A stretch of DNA of 64,000 bases from Vanilla planifolia (Eukaryota > Streptophyta > Magnoliopsida > Asparagales > Orchidaceae): assembly GCA_023846275.1 (NCBI GenBank), contig CM043868.1, positions 5,227,153 to 5,291,152 of the forward strand, written 5' to 3'. Of the stretch, positions 12,801 to 24,032 are shown one piece after another. A program made the position numbers and the translations under genes. Numbering within the stretch: position 1 is the stretch's first letter; each line of letters opens with the position of its first letter. The notes below the pieces were generated by a model that ran no database searches, had not been told where the DNA came from, and worked only from the letters and a program-made list of their open reading frames with translations.

Positions 12801-13164
12801 TTATGTAACCCACAGCTTGATTTGGGAGTGGTAAGAAATCACAAGCAAAAGAACCTGGTATAGTTGACCCGCCAAAACCATTTAGGACCAAAGGGTGATC
12901 TTAACCAAACATAAACTGCAATAAAGACCCATTGATGCCCACAAACCACAATTTTATGACGTAGTATAAGACATTTAGGACCTTATGTAACCCAACAGCT
13001 TCATTTGGGAGTGGTAAGAAATCACAAGCAAAAGAATCTGGTATAGTTGACCTGCAAAAACTATTTAGAACCAAAGGGTGAGCTTGACCAAACATAAACA
13101 ACAATAAAGACCCATCGATGCCCACAAACCACAATTTTATGACGTAATATAAGACATTTTTTTG
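12801..13164. repeat. Two-copy tandem duplication, period 182 bp
   Basis: Copy 1 (12801-12982) and copy 2 (12983-13164) both begin TTATGTAACCC and share GGGAGTGGTAAGAAATCACA, TGGTATAGTTGACC, TGCCCACAAACCACAATTTT and TATAAGACATTT. Only scattered substitutions separate them. Just upstream (12740-12800), a shorter block related to the AACTTG...GGGAGTG part is repeated twice more. Confidence 0.9.
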
Positions 13165-14445
13165 CATCAATCTCACTTCCAAGAAGTTTAAGCTAATTGG
13201 ACCAGAAACCCTTTCATCTTTTGGTTTTGTTCAGGTTGAGTATAAACAGATCACGCCCTAAAAGTACACAAACCTATCAGCATTGACACCTAACAAGCAA
13301 CTCAAAAAATCAAGAAAACGTCTTTGAGCCTACTGATGTTGACACTACACCATTCATCGTGTCCACAACTTTTACTTGCTAAAGACACTCGTGAGCTAAC
13401 GACTCTCCAGAAATGCCAAACAATTTATTTCATCAAGCTACTTTATTTACCCCATCCTAACCTTGGGCAATGAGCAAGCAACCCATTAAGCAAGTGCTAT
13501 GCACGACACAATTACCAAAACAGGTAAGAGTGCAACATGACATTGAAGACCCGTCTAACCTAGCCACAGCTGGAATACTAAAAACTTAAGCTCTGTTTCT
13601 GTGCTGTTTGAGCAACTTTTGAAAAGGACAAACAATGAAAAAATGTGTTTTAAAATATGTTTTTGTGAGTAAACAAGAAAAAGTTAATTGAGTCATTTGT
13701 TGGACCACTGGTTCTTTAGGCGTTTGCATAGAGTTCACTGCCAATCCATTATTTTGTGTGCTAGCTAAGAAATTGAACCCTGCAACACACTTTTTGACTT
13801 TAGGAAAACGCACTTACAATTACACATACCTCCTTCCACCTCCCAACATTAGAGGTAACAACTCCTATAAAAAGCACAACCATTCTCTTCCTACGAATGT
13901 TCTCTCCCTTGGTTTAATGAAGAGGCAAAACAAAATCCACCCTCTCCTGAAGCCCACTATCTGGCAATCCCATTCAGGCACTCATATGAATGGAAACCCT
14001 TTATCCAATCACCTCAGACTCATTCTCCCTACTAAAAAGCTTCCTCATAAAATAATGGTACCTATGATTTTGCTAGTGCAGAGAAGAAAATATTGGTAGT
14101 TAGTACTCTATAAAATTCAATTCTTAGTTGATATTAAATTTCTCGAGAGATCGAGTCTAATGCAGGCACACCACATTGATCTGAAAGTTGAATGCCATCT
14201 TGATTTGATAATAACAAAATACATTACAATGTTTATTTGCTTTCTATATACCACATATCTTCGGCAAAAATAAAATTAAGAGTGCTCAAAGCTTGGATCA
14301 CTAGCACTTACGGTAAATGAAAGAATCAATAGAAATCAAGAATGGAAGGATTTTATATTTTTTCAAACTCTAGGGATTTGTCTAAAGCAAGCATGCTACA
14401 GCATTAACATTGAGGATTTTTCACATTCAAACTTTGATTTCAAGA

Positions 14446-15222
14446 TCACCCTAGCACAATATCAGCCCAAATATCCTTAATGTTCCTATCATCTTCAATT
14501 TGGGTTCTAGTGATTCCATTTCTACCAAATGACTTGAATTGCCTCCACTGCCTGGCAAGACATTTGATCAAATTTAATTCATCCAGTTCAACCATATTTG
14601 CTAAATTTTTCATACAAGTAGACGAACTTTGCTCAATTTTCACATCTCTTTTTTAAGAAATCAAATGCATTTTTTGGGAAACCAAAACCATACTATTGGT
14701 GTCAGATTTTAGTACACATAGAATCTACATTTCGAGTATTTTTAAAATAATATTTTATACATTTGATTCTCACATCCCATTATATGCCCATGAGGTTTCT
14801 TAAAAACTACTCTTTGGATATACCGACAAGTTTGCATTCTCACCTGGACCCTTGTGCAAAACCGAAATGATCTGTTCTTCACCTTATTACCATGACATTT
14901 TTCATCCAGAAATCTAATTTTTTAGTAAGAGCCTCAAGGTCCCAAGCAATAAGCCTTAAAAAATTTCCTCTCTTGCTCATCCATTTCTTTTTCTCAACCA
15001 TTTTATAAAAAGATTATACTTTTGTTGGATACTTTTTGCTTTTTCTGCACAATACTTTGAAGATTTCTTTGTACAAGAAGCATCTACATTTTTCAAGTTG
15101 CATTTCTCATTTTTCACTTCAAATCTTTGCAGAAATCTCAGTTTTGGGGGCCTTGTTTTGCATGTCATGTTTCTTATGACAACTTCCTTTAATCTTAGTG
15201 AAGGCCATTTAGGCTTGCCCAT
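14446..15222 (-). other. Possible decayed coding sequence (two minus-strand open segments)
   Basis: Two minus-strand frames stand out from the AT-rich background. The frame at 14977-15222 (81 codons, starting MGKPKWPSLRLKE) is rich in Lys, Arg and Cys. The frame at 14446-14643 (65 codons) contains LIKCLARQWRQF and ends DIWADIVLG. Between them the sequence keeps some protein-like character but is broken by stops. I do not recognise the family. They could be relics of one gene or element, or chance frames in the proposed intron. Confidence 0.25.
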
Positions 15223-15524
15223 TGTGCATTTAGTTTTTACTTTTACTCTCTTAAGGAAGCATGTCAGGTAAAATCTGTGAGACCGAGACCTTTTTCTCTT
15301 TTAACAATTATCATTTGATTTTTTTTTTTCCTTTTACTAAGAACTAATTTCTTTCTTAATTGCATCCTTTTTGTTCAACTAACTTAGCTAGCATTCACTA
15401 ATATCTTCTTTTATTTTTCTTTTACAGAAAAAAATGCTTTACATTTGTCACAACATGTGATCTCATTTCTTAATTAACTCAAAAAATCTAAAACTTTTAT
15501 GTGACGTCCAATTCACCTCTTCTA

Positions 15525-16099
15525 GGATGTGCCACCAAACCAACAGTATTTGCCATTTGAGGATTTCAATCTTTTGACATCATAGACGACGAGCAAGCTA
15601 AAGACTCTAGATGGTGTTTCAACACCATTGGACCAAGCAAGTAATTAGGAGTTAAGAGATTACACAATAATTATCTACTCTATTCTACCAAGTAAACTAA
15701 TGACTTCATTCATTTTCTCCTCAATGTTTTTTGCCTCCTTGAAATATTTTAATTAATGGCATTCCATAATATTGGCAACCAACTAACATTGACTACCACA
15801 AAGTTGGTTCTTGGATGTGCCAGCAAACCAACAGCATTTGCCATTTCAGGATTTCACTCTTTTGAAATCATAGAAGATGAGCAACTTAAAGACTCTAAAT
15901 GGTGTTTCAACACCATTGGTCAAAGAAAGTAATTAGGAGTTAAGAGATTACGCAATATTTATCTACTCTATTCTATCAAGTAAACTAATGGATTTATTCA
16001 TTTTCTCCTCAATGTTTTCTGCCTCATTGCAATATTTTAATTAATGGCATCCCATAGTATTGGCAACCGACTAACATTGACTACGACCAAGTTGGTCAT
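15525..16099. repeat. Two-copy tandem duplication, period 288 bp
   Basis: Copies start at 15525 and 15813 with GGATGTGCCA. They share AAACCAACAG, ATTTGCCATTT, GGTGTTTCAACACCATTGG, GTAATTAGGAGTTAAGAGAT, TTTTCTCCTCAATGTTTT and CTAACATTGACTAC. Divergence is mostly point substitutions. The internal GGTGTTTCAACACC is itself a perfect short palindrome (GGTGTT/AACACC). Confidence 0.92.
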
Positions 16100-17547
16100 T
16101 GCATGAATAAAATAGCAGTTTAATCTACAAACAAACAACAATTATTAACAAAAATACTAAGAACCAATTAGCAAATAATAAAGGTTTTCTTAATCATCTT
16201 ATCAATTCTTATTTGTACCATAAAGAATTACATAAAGAAATATTTAGTTAATAGCACTAATAAGGTTAGTGAATCTTATTGGTTGTAGTAAATTAAAATA
16301 GTATTACTTTAACACATCACAAAATAAATTTGTTTCATCAAATGTGGTCATAGCAATAAACCAAGATAGAGTTTGATGGCACATTCTAAACATTTACTAA
16401 TTTCAGAATAGCAAACTCGTAGGTCACAAGTAAACAAGTTATAAGTTCCACATATTCTTAGATTATAAGGCTATCTTCCAAAAATAGGTTTGCAATATAG
16501 CATTCATTTACATGAGCCTATTTTACACCAAAGATAACAAAAATTAAACAACCACCACAATCACAACAACACACAACTCCCAATGTAATTTTCATTAATC
16601 TAGTTAAAACAAAAGCAAGTCATTTATTATCATACAAGGTATGCAAAAACAAGAGCATGATTGAGACATTCAATAATAGAGGAATAAAAGAAATACAATA
16701 AACAAATGAACATCACCCACAACCCAAATTACTTAGTGTTCCAATGATTTACAAAGGCAAGCAGGTCATCCAGACAAATTGCTAGAAAATAGGATAATGC
16801 AAAACCAATGTTTTAGAAGTTATTGCAGCAGTTCTAGGTTTGAATCCTGCTCACATACCATCAGGCTTGGTACTTTAACCAATATCACAACGAAAAAGAG
16901 ACCAAACTAAAGAAAAATCAATTAGACCAATGACGAAATAAGAATGTTTCTCCTCCTTGGCCTTCCAAGAAAATTTATAAACTGAGAAAACAACTTAACT
17001 AACAAAATGCTGAGTCAAGAAAAATAAAAAAGACAAGGGAAGTTTAGCTGATAGGAATATATAGCATGCAAAATACGGGTACTGTGCTTGAATTACGAAA
17101 GGTAGGATGCAAAAAAATTGACCTGAATCTTTCAAATGATCACGATCCACTAGCCCATTTTCTATCAATGAACTTTTATAAAATTATTTCATACTTCAGA
17201 TCGCGATAACCCAAACCCAAGGTTAGCTATGGAGGAAAATTGAACCCAAGGCTAATAAAATAGGTAACTTTTATGTTTATAATTCGGGAACTAACTTATG
17301 GTATGAATGTTTAACCAAGATAGCATTAACAAGTAAGAAACAGAGGAATTAATTATACACGAATAAAAAACCTATCGAGAATCACTTTGCTGAAAAAATA
17401 ATACAAAAACATTAATAAAAATTTGACAAATAAAAAATAGCTTCTTAAAGAAGAAGCAAAGAAAACAAGGACGAAAATCTCACCAAAAATGCTAGATAAA
17501 AGAAGGCGGTTGAAATCACCAAATCCCAGAACTCAAAAGGGGCAAAC

Positions 17548-17800
17548 CTCGCGTGAAGGCGATATGTAGAGAAATCTTTTTTCGATTGAGGACCTTGGGA
17601 ATACTTGCCGATGAATATCCAAAGCGGCGTAGGAAAGGGGAGGGGTTGAGTGGTCCTGCTCCTCCAAATAAGACGGCGCGGCAGGAAGGGCTAGGGCAAT
17701 TAACAGGAGGACAGCTGAGGTGAACAAGCAACCGGTAAGCATGGATCGCCGAATCGGTCGAATGCCATATACCCCGGTTAGGAACAGAATTTCTTTAACA
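17548..17800 (-). other. Proposed leader exon and promoter-proximal region of the ZCCHC10 gene
   Basis: This is the only GC-rich island between 12.4 and 62 kb that does not look like a transposon. On the minus strand it ends at a donor-like CGCGAG/GTTTGCC (splice at 17548/17547) and contains leader-like C/T-rich runs such as CAACCCCTCCCCTTTCC. An open frame here starts MLTGCLFTSAVLLLIALALP and resembles a signal peptide. It has no recognisable homologue and runs through the donor, so I favour untranslated leader. The transcription start is not visible. Confidence 0.4.
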
Positions 17801-17820
17801 AATTTATTACAAATCATTTT

Positions 17821-20800
17821 TAAGAGATTCGGGTTGTGTGTTATTGAAAAATATTAAATATTAATATTATTTGTATAATTTTATTATTTAAAAAATGAAA
17901 TGTTTTTCAAAAATCAAAGTTGTTTGAATAGTATTTTATTTTATTTGTGATATTAAAATATTGGACATTTTAGATGTGACTTAAAATTGAATCAACCCAA
18001 ATATTAATTTTGAATTAAAAGTCATAATTTGTAGCCATTTTGTTTAAAATTGTTAGTTTTGTTCCTTAATAGCTGTTAAAATTTAGTTTTTGCATTAATG
18101 TTAAAGTTTAGTAAACAACTTATATTCCTGTTTTTTTCTTGTAAAAATTATCGTTTAAAAGATTCTTTTTTAATTATTTTTTATGAAAGTCCATTTTCAA
18201 TTGCAATTATTTATTTCCAAAGATCATCATTATAAGCATTTAAAATCTCTAGAATATTATATGTTATGACAATATTATTGAACCTAATATTTCATTAAAA
18301 AAATGTAAGAAAAACTTAAAAGAATTTGAAAGTTGTATTCAAATTTGAAATATTAACCTTTATTTTATAGGATAATATATCAATTCAGTAAAATGCAATT
18401 CATTTTCTATAAAAGAAAACTCAAAGAAATTTTATAAAAAAGTGAAATTATGCAAATTGTTAAGCATATAATTTGTGTATTTTTGCACTTAAAATAAACC
18501 ATTTTTAAAAGTATGTGTCAAAGTTAAACTACAGACAAAGCAACATAATGATTTGAATATAATTAGAAGATTTGATTAAAATGACATTTGACTCAAAGAT
18601 ATTTGGATACCAATGTCAAACATATCTCCAAGTCAAATATTTTATTAACACTTTTATTTATTTCATTATTATCTAACAATCCTTAATTTTATTTTATAAT
18701 ATCAAGATATTCAACATATTTTTTAATAATATTATTCAAAAATAGAAATATAATTAAAAATTTTAAACATCATAATATGAGGGTGATTTTAAAGCTTCAA
18801 TACCTTTTCTTAGGACTTCAATAGTCACTATTTTGAAAATCTATATATTTTTTAATAAAAATATTTTTATTTTCATTGTTGTTCACATTATATGTCTATT
18901 AATATGCATATGAATGTCATAGTTACACCTCATATTATCCTAAGAGTTTCATTGGATGAGTCATAAGAATTTGTGTGGCATCATGCATATTGCTTGAATT
19001 CCTTATTTTTTTGATACATCTAAGCATTATCTAAGGTTACTTTCAAGGTTTGTAGTTTTTTTAATATTGAGCATAATGAGCCAATTAAGATATAGCAGCA
19101 TATTTATTTAACAAGGCTTTTCTAATATGCCTATTATATTGATTGTTGTTGTTCTTGCTAAGTTGCTAATGGCATTCCCTATTAGACCACTAAGGGTGTT
19201 TTCTAAAGGACCACATGATAAAATTCAAATAATTTGATAGAGAAGTAGTAGATTACATATTTATCCAAAAGGCTTCCCAAATATGTCTACTTGAATTGCT
19301 TAATGTTGTTCCTTTTAAGCTACCTATGGCATTTCTTATTGGACCACTAGGGATGGTACCTAAAAAAAACTTAAGGGTTGTGCATGTAATCCAACCTAGT
19401 TTTTCTTTTTTTTTTATTAATTATTTGGGAGGGCCTTCTTAGAGTAAATTAAGTTTATATGCTCCCATATAAATAATAAATAGATGGCTCAATTTTGAAT
19501 CCTTTTTGTTACTTGTAAAACATAAGTGCTTTCTCCTTCAACATGTGATCATCAAATAATCAAGTGATTTTCATAGTGATATGCATTCCTCCACCACTTG
19601 AGACCTCTAATGTTATGTAGTGATAGCCATGATGATGTGATAACTATGTGCTAATCTCCTTTCTAGGTCACCTCTAAAATATCCTATATCTTCATCGAAC
19701 CTCAAGAGGAATTATTTGTAGGATCTACTTTGTCATCACATTTTTATTATAATTTATCAAAATTTCTCAACTTCTAGCCTATGTTTTAATATATGATTGT
19801 CATTATCACATGAGTTTCCTAAACATCTAGATAGGATGACTTCATGATCATAAGATTTTGGTAAGAAGTTATGGAACCCATTCAGTTAAAACTTTAATAT
19901 TTTGAGCCACTTCAATGTCACCCTCCATCCTACATTTCTACATCAATATTTCTAATTAGGAAATTTGTGTTGAATTTGTCTATTTGTAGCATTCCACAAC
20001 CTTTTATTACCATACATTTACTACCACAATCACTTCTAAGCTATCATCAAAGTCCTTGTCCATCAAAAATAAGATTCATCATTAAGTTAACGGCATAAAA
20101 AAGCATAATAGTACTTGATGATGCATCCTATTTATATAGGAACCAATTTAAACATATTATTTGGGTCATTTATGAGACTTTTAGGAAGACTTAAGAACAT
20201 TCTATGATGCCATTAAATGGTTGCACCTTTTTAATAGATAGATAAGGCACCACTAAAGTACAAAAAAGCATGCATCTTGAATTTGAATTAGTTAGAACTA
20301 CATTGAGTTATTCTCCCTTTGTGAAGAAATTTGAATTGTTTGAATTTTTTCTTTCATGACTATTTATATTTAAATCCATGAGATAAAACAAAATAAGAAA
20401 GGATTTTTTTATGTAAACCCTCTCCCCACTCTCTAGGTCTTAGTAAGAGGTTTCTTTTCTCTTTCTTTATCTTATTGATTTTTTGTACTTTCTTTCTTTG
20501 AATGGCATTATAGCCATTGTAACTTGTTGTTTGCACAACTACTTAGGTAAGACTGTTGCCTATCCATGCACTCATTTTCATAGCTCATTGTCACACCTTT
20601 CCTGCCCAAAATAAAAATAAATAAAATAAAATACATAGAAAGAACCAAAATAATGAGTTATCAGAGAATAGGCAACAAAACCTTGATGACACAACTTCAA
20701 AATGGGTGAAGGTGATAGAAAATAACACAAAACAATAATCCTCAACAACTATAAAATAATTGAAATAAATAGTCATAATTAAATCTCAAAACTACAATAA

Positions 20801-21900
20801 CAACAACAAAAGTTTAAAAAAAGTTTAATTATACTTCATCTAATTGAAAAATATAACACAAGTTTCTTTTAAACAAAATCCTTCATAGAGGTCACCAAAA
20901 AAGCATCCTCACTCATCGTCCCATGTTTTACCCCCTTAGAACCATCAATTCCATGGATTTTACTTCCTGATCTGTCATATAAATATGTAATGAGTAAAAT
21001 ATGCTTAATGAGCAAATTACTATCTTTAAGTAGATAAAAAAGTGTAATACATAATTGGTAGAACAAGAATGAAAATACATAGTACCTAAAAAATACATAA
21101 ATATGTTGAATAATTATATATATGCTTTTATACATCATACTCATATATATATATAATCAATAATTTATACTAATATCATATAGTACTTATATCATCTACT
21201 TTTTATCTAGACTTTTATATTTTATACTCTTTTTAATCCTTTCATCTCTGTCTTTTTCTCTTTTCTTTTTATTAAGGCCTTTATTTTCTTATGTGACTAA
21301 TACCCTTGCTTTATGAGATGTTATATCATATCATATAAATTGGCATTAGTCATATCTTCAAATCTCCATTTGTAGTTAACTAGGACACCAAAAATATCTC
21401 CTTCACATCTAACATCAACGTGTATCAAAATACTAATAAAAATAGGTCTCTACTTATTGTTACCCTATCCTAAAGTGCTAAAAACAATAAGAGTGACGTA
21501 TGATACCATCTCTTGTTAACCGTATACCCTTTGGTAATTTTTTGTGATTACAAAATCGTATTCCTGTGTAAACTAATGGATGATCATGATAATGATATAT
21601 AGGTTTAAATAGTAGATAATGATGTTGATGACTTATTGAGGATGACTCAATTTTCATAAGAAAAAGCAAATTGTTCATGGGATGACATCCATTTGGAGCT
21701 CATCATTACATACTTAAATGTGGTAGATTGCAAAAACCTAAACCAAACTATAAGAGGCATTTATGTTCATTCATATTTTTATAACATTCTTAGTTCAACT
21801 CATGCATACTTATCTTATTTCTTACTTTTCTCATTGGTTTGCATAAGAAGTTAAATAAATTCAACTTGTATTTCAACTAAATTATATTAGAAGTATTATA
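17821..21900. other. AT-rich gene-free stretch
   Basis: No exon, RNA gene or bounded element is recognised. A degenerate duplication with period about 156 bp lies at 19113-19390 (AAGGCTT...AATATG...GGCATT...TATTRGACCACTARGG, seen twice). Short minus-strand frames at 20591-21144 are AT-rich chance translations. The right end may be the beginning of the LTR annotated next. Confidence 0.45.
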
Positions 21901-23423
21901 GTTCATATATCATTTAAGTTTAAATTAAAATAAAAAAAATATGTGTTAAAAAGTAGAAAACATACTAATTGTATAATATAATAAATTTATTATACAATAC
22001 GACTAGCTATTTTAGCTTATCAGACAAGTAATTGAAGTTTACAATTTAGGGTATTTTTAAGCATATTAAGTTGTCTGTATAGTATGATGTTTATTATCAT
22101 ACAATATGACAACTAAAGATTATTCATAAACTTAAGATAATAATGAACTTTCAATATTTGTATAATATGATATCCTCCATCATATAAATATGATCATATT
22201 AAACAGAGAATAAGTAATCTCTAATACAAAACTTAAGTGCTTTGTTCAATATAATATTTATTTATTATATAATATGATTGTGTTGTAGTCATTCCATGCT
22301 AATAGATAAAAGGCTAGAAATTATTTGTACAATATGATGATGTTTATTATGATGTGTAATTACTATTCTAGTAGAAAGAAATAGATGTAAGAAAAGATTT
22401 TATGTTCTACATATAGTATGATATTCCCCATCATACTTATATGATTAAACTTAACAAAATCATTATATATTGGATCATGCAATTAATGCATATTATACAT
22501 TACAAAATATTTCTATCATACAATATAATCTTATTTAAGTATGTGCAATTTATTGGATTGACTGACTAATGTATTACATGATTAGCATATTGAGTAACAT
22601 CATATAATAGATCACCTTGATCATAAAATATGAAAAATTGAAAATCGTATAATAACTAGTTAATGTTGTTGAAAATCATGATTTAGATACAAACAACCAT
22701 TATAATTGACTTAATATATTACTAAATATTGAATCACTATAAATATGACTTAGAAAAATTTTTAAAAAAAATAATGATAATACATTCACATATTAAGAAA
22801 GTGAGGCATGTGTTACAACCAAGCCAAATTTTGTTCACCTCCATTAAATGTTTTGATTATAATGCTTAAAGAGTTTCTAGGCTAATTTCTTTCATTTCCA
22901 TCTTTCTATATTTTGCTATTTGATTTCAAAGTTTCATATTTAATACTAGCTTGTTGATGCCACTTAAAACTTTGGTTTTGGTTATAGGTTATTATACACA
23001 TTACATCAAAAGAAGTGTGATTTAGTTACTTGTCATTTAAATCTTTATCATTATATTATGGTTGTTGTAACCTACTTCTTTTAGCACTCTTTTGGGTTGT
23101 GCATTGATATTTTTATATCTTGATGTTATAAGAGTTTTTCATCTACTTATCATTTTAAAAAGGTGATTATTGTTAGTGTAAGCATAATCTTTTGTGGTTA
23201 GAGGTAGATATAGGATTTGTATGTTAAGATCAAATTATATAAAATTTTTAGTATCTTTCAATATCGTAAGATAACACATATTTTATTTAAACAAGAGTTT
23301 TCTCAAAAGAAATATTTAAAATAACATTAATCCTAACATTACGAACTTTGTTTATACCTTTCTTATTATTAAATTTTGATAAAGCACAATTTGCCCTTAT
23401 CTTGTTCAAAGGTTGAACTTTTA
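21900..23423 (+). mobile_element. Sirevirus-like copia 5' LTR, plus strand (left edge uncertain)
   Basis: The right edge is set by a decayed primer-binding site just downstream. Shortly before it comes CAATTTGCCC, the degraded version of the CAATTCACCCC block seen near the end of related LTRs. About 220 bp upstream, GGTTAGAGGTAGATATAGG...ATCAAATTATATAAAATT matches GGTGGATGTAGGC...CAAACCAAATAAAATTC in the LTR ending at 40811. The left part carries the dyad array. The start is not recognisable; a length of about 1.9 kb would place it near 21.5 kb. Confidence 0.6.
21970..22640. repeat. AT-rich dyad array (best example)
   Basis: Eight imperfect dyads, each about 30-38 bp, start near 21972, 22078, 22158, 22243, 22327, 22411, 22487 and 22595, a spacing of 76-108 bp. 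Typical members are TAGTATGATGTTTATTATCA and TATAATATGATATCCTCCAT followed by ATCATA. The spacers between them are unrelated in sequence. The core is roughly ATATGAT, 4-8 bases, ATCATAT. Confidence 0.75.
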
Positions 23424-23426
23424 GTT

Positions 23427-23440
23427 GTATTAGAGTGGGT
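23427..23440 (+). other. Decayed primer-binding site
   Basis: GTATTAGAGTGGGT lies directly after the LTR end and resembles the plant initiator-Met tRNA complement TGGTATCAGAGC with C-to-T changes. It marks the start of the internal region of this copia element. Confidence 0.55.
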
Positions 23441-23649
23441 TATTTTTAGTGACTAAAAATCCTTAAAGTATCCTTTATCTATCCACACTATTCTTGTGAA
23501 TTGTGTTCTCATTTTGAACAACAAATTTGAGAAGCACTATCCAAAATATTAACTTTAAAAAATTGTTTTTAAATCATAGATTGCCTTACATTATTTGTAA
23601 GAAAATATTTCTCAACTTAGAAAAATGCTTTCAAAACTTTTGCACAAAA

Positions 23650-24032
23650 TGTTGATTTTGACTCATGGGATTTATTTGAAAAAATTATGATATTCCTATT
23701 GAGTTAGATGACAAATCTCATAATTTTATACAATAAAATATAAAAAGATTAAATATACTATTTTGTGATTTATCTCAAGAGATTTTTTTGGAAATTTGTA
23801 TGTTAAATACTTGTTTAAGGCTATGTGTTATCTAGGAAAAAGATATGAAAAGATGCCTCAAATGAATCATGTGATGATGAATTATTAGATTGTTTTAATG
23901 AGCTTTTAGTAGAACATAAGAAACTTATTCTTATGTATTGAACCTTGAAAAATAATTATGCAAAGCATAAGAATTCTTATGTATTGAACCTTGAAAAATA
24001 ATTATGCAAAGCATAAGAACCATATTTTAGAT
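23650..24032 (+). pseudogene. Sirevirus-like gag relic, first part
   Basis: Read in shifting frames, the segment gives FDSWDLFEKIM and then DASNESCDDELLDCFNELL and EHKKLILMY. This acidic block followed by a Lys-rich coiled coil is characteristic of Sirevirus gag, the nucleocapsid precursor. It contains stops and frameshifts, and is interrupted at 24033 by an inserted LTR. The coiled-coil part resumes at about 25955. Confidence 0.6.
23927..24018. repeat. Perfect 46-bp tandem duplication
   Basis: A 46-bp block beginning ATTCTTATGTATTGAACC occupies 23927-23972 and is repeated without any mismatch at 23973-24018, inside the gag relic. Perfect identity in otherwise heavily mutated sequence means the duplication is recent. 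Confidence 0.97.

Noticed and set aside
13586-14099. Overlapping frames on both strands (13586-13813 minus, 13758-14099 plus)
   Set aside because: Neither shows a domain or family signature; both lie in the proposed intron.
16837-16847. GGTTTGAATCC, resembling a tRNA or SINE B box
   Set aside because: No convincing A box, tRNA fold or SINE 3' tail could be found around it; one short match is not enough.
17533-17817. Minus-strand frame with a signal-peptide-like start
   Set aside because: No family resemblance. It runs through a good splice donor, and its hydrophobic stretch can arise from a C/T-rich leader. Kept only as a possible leader exon.
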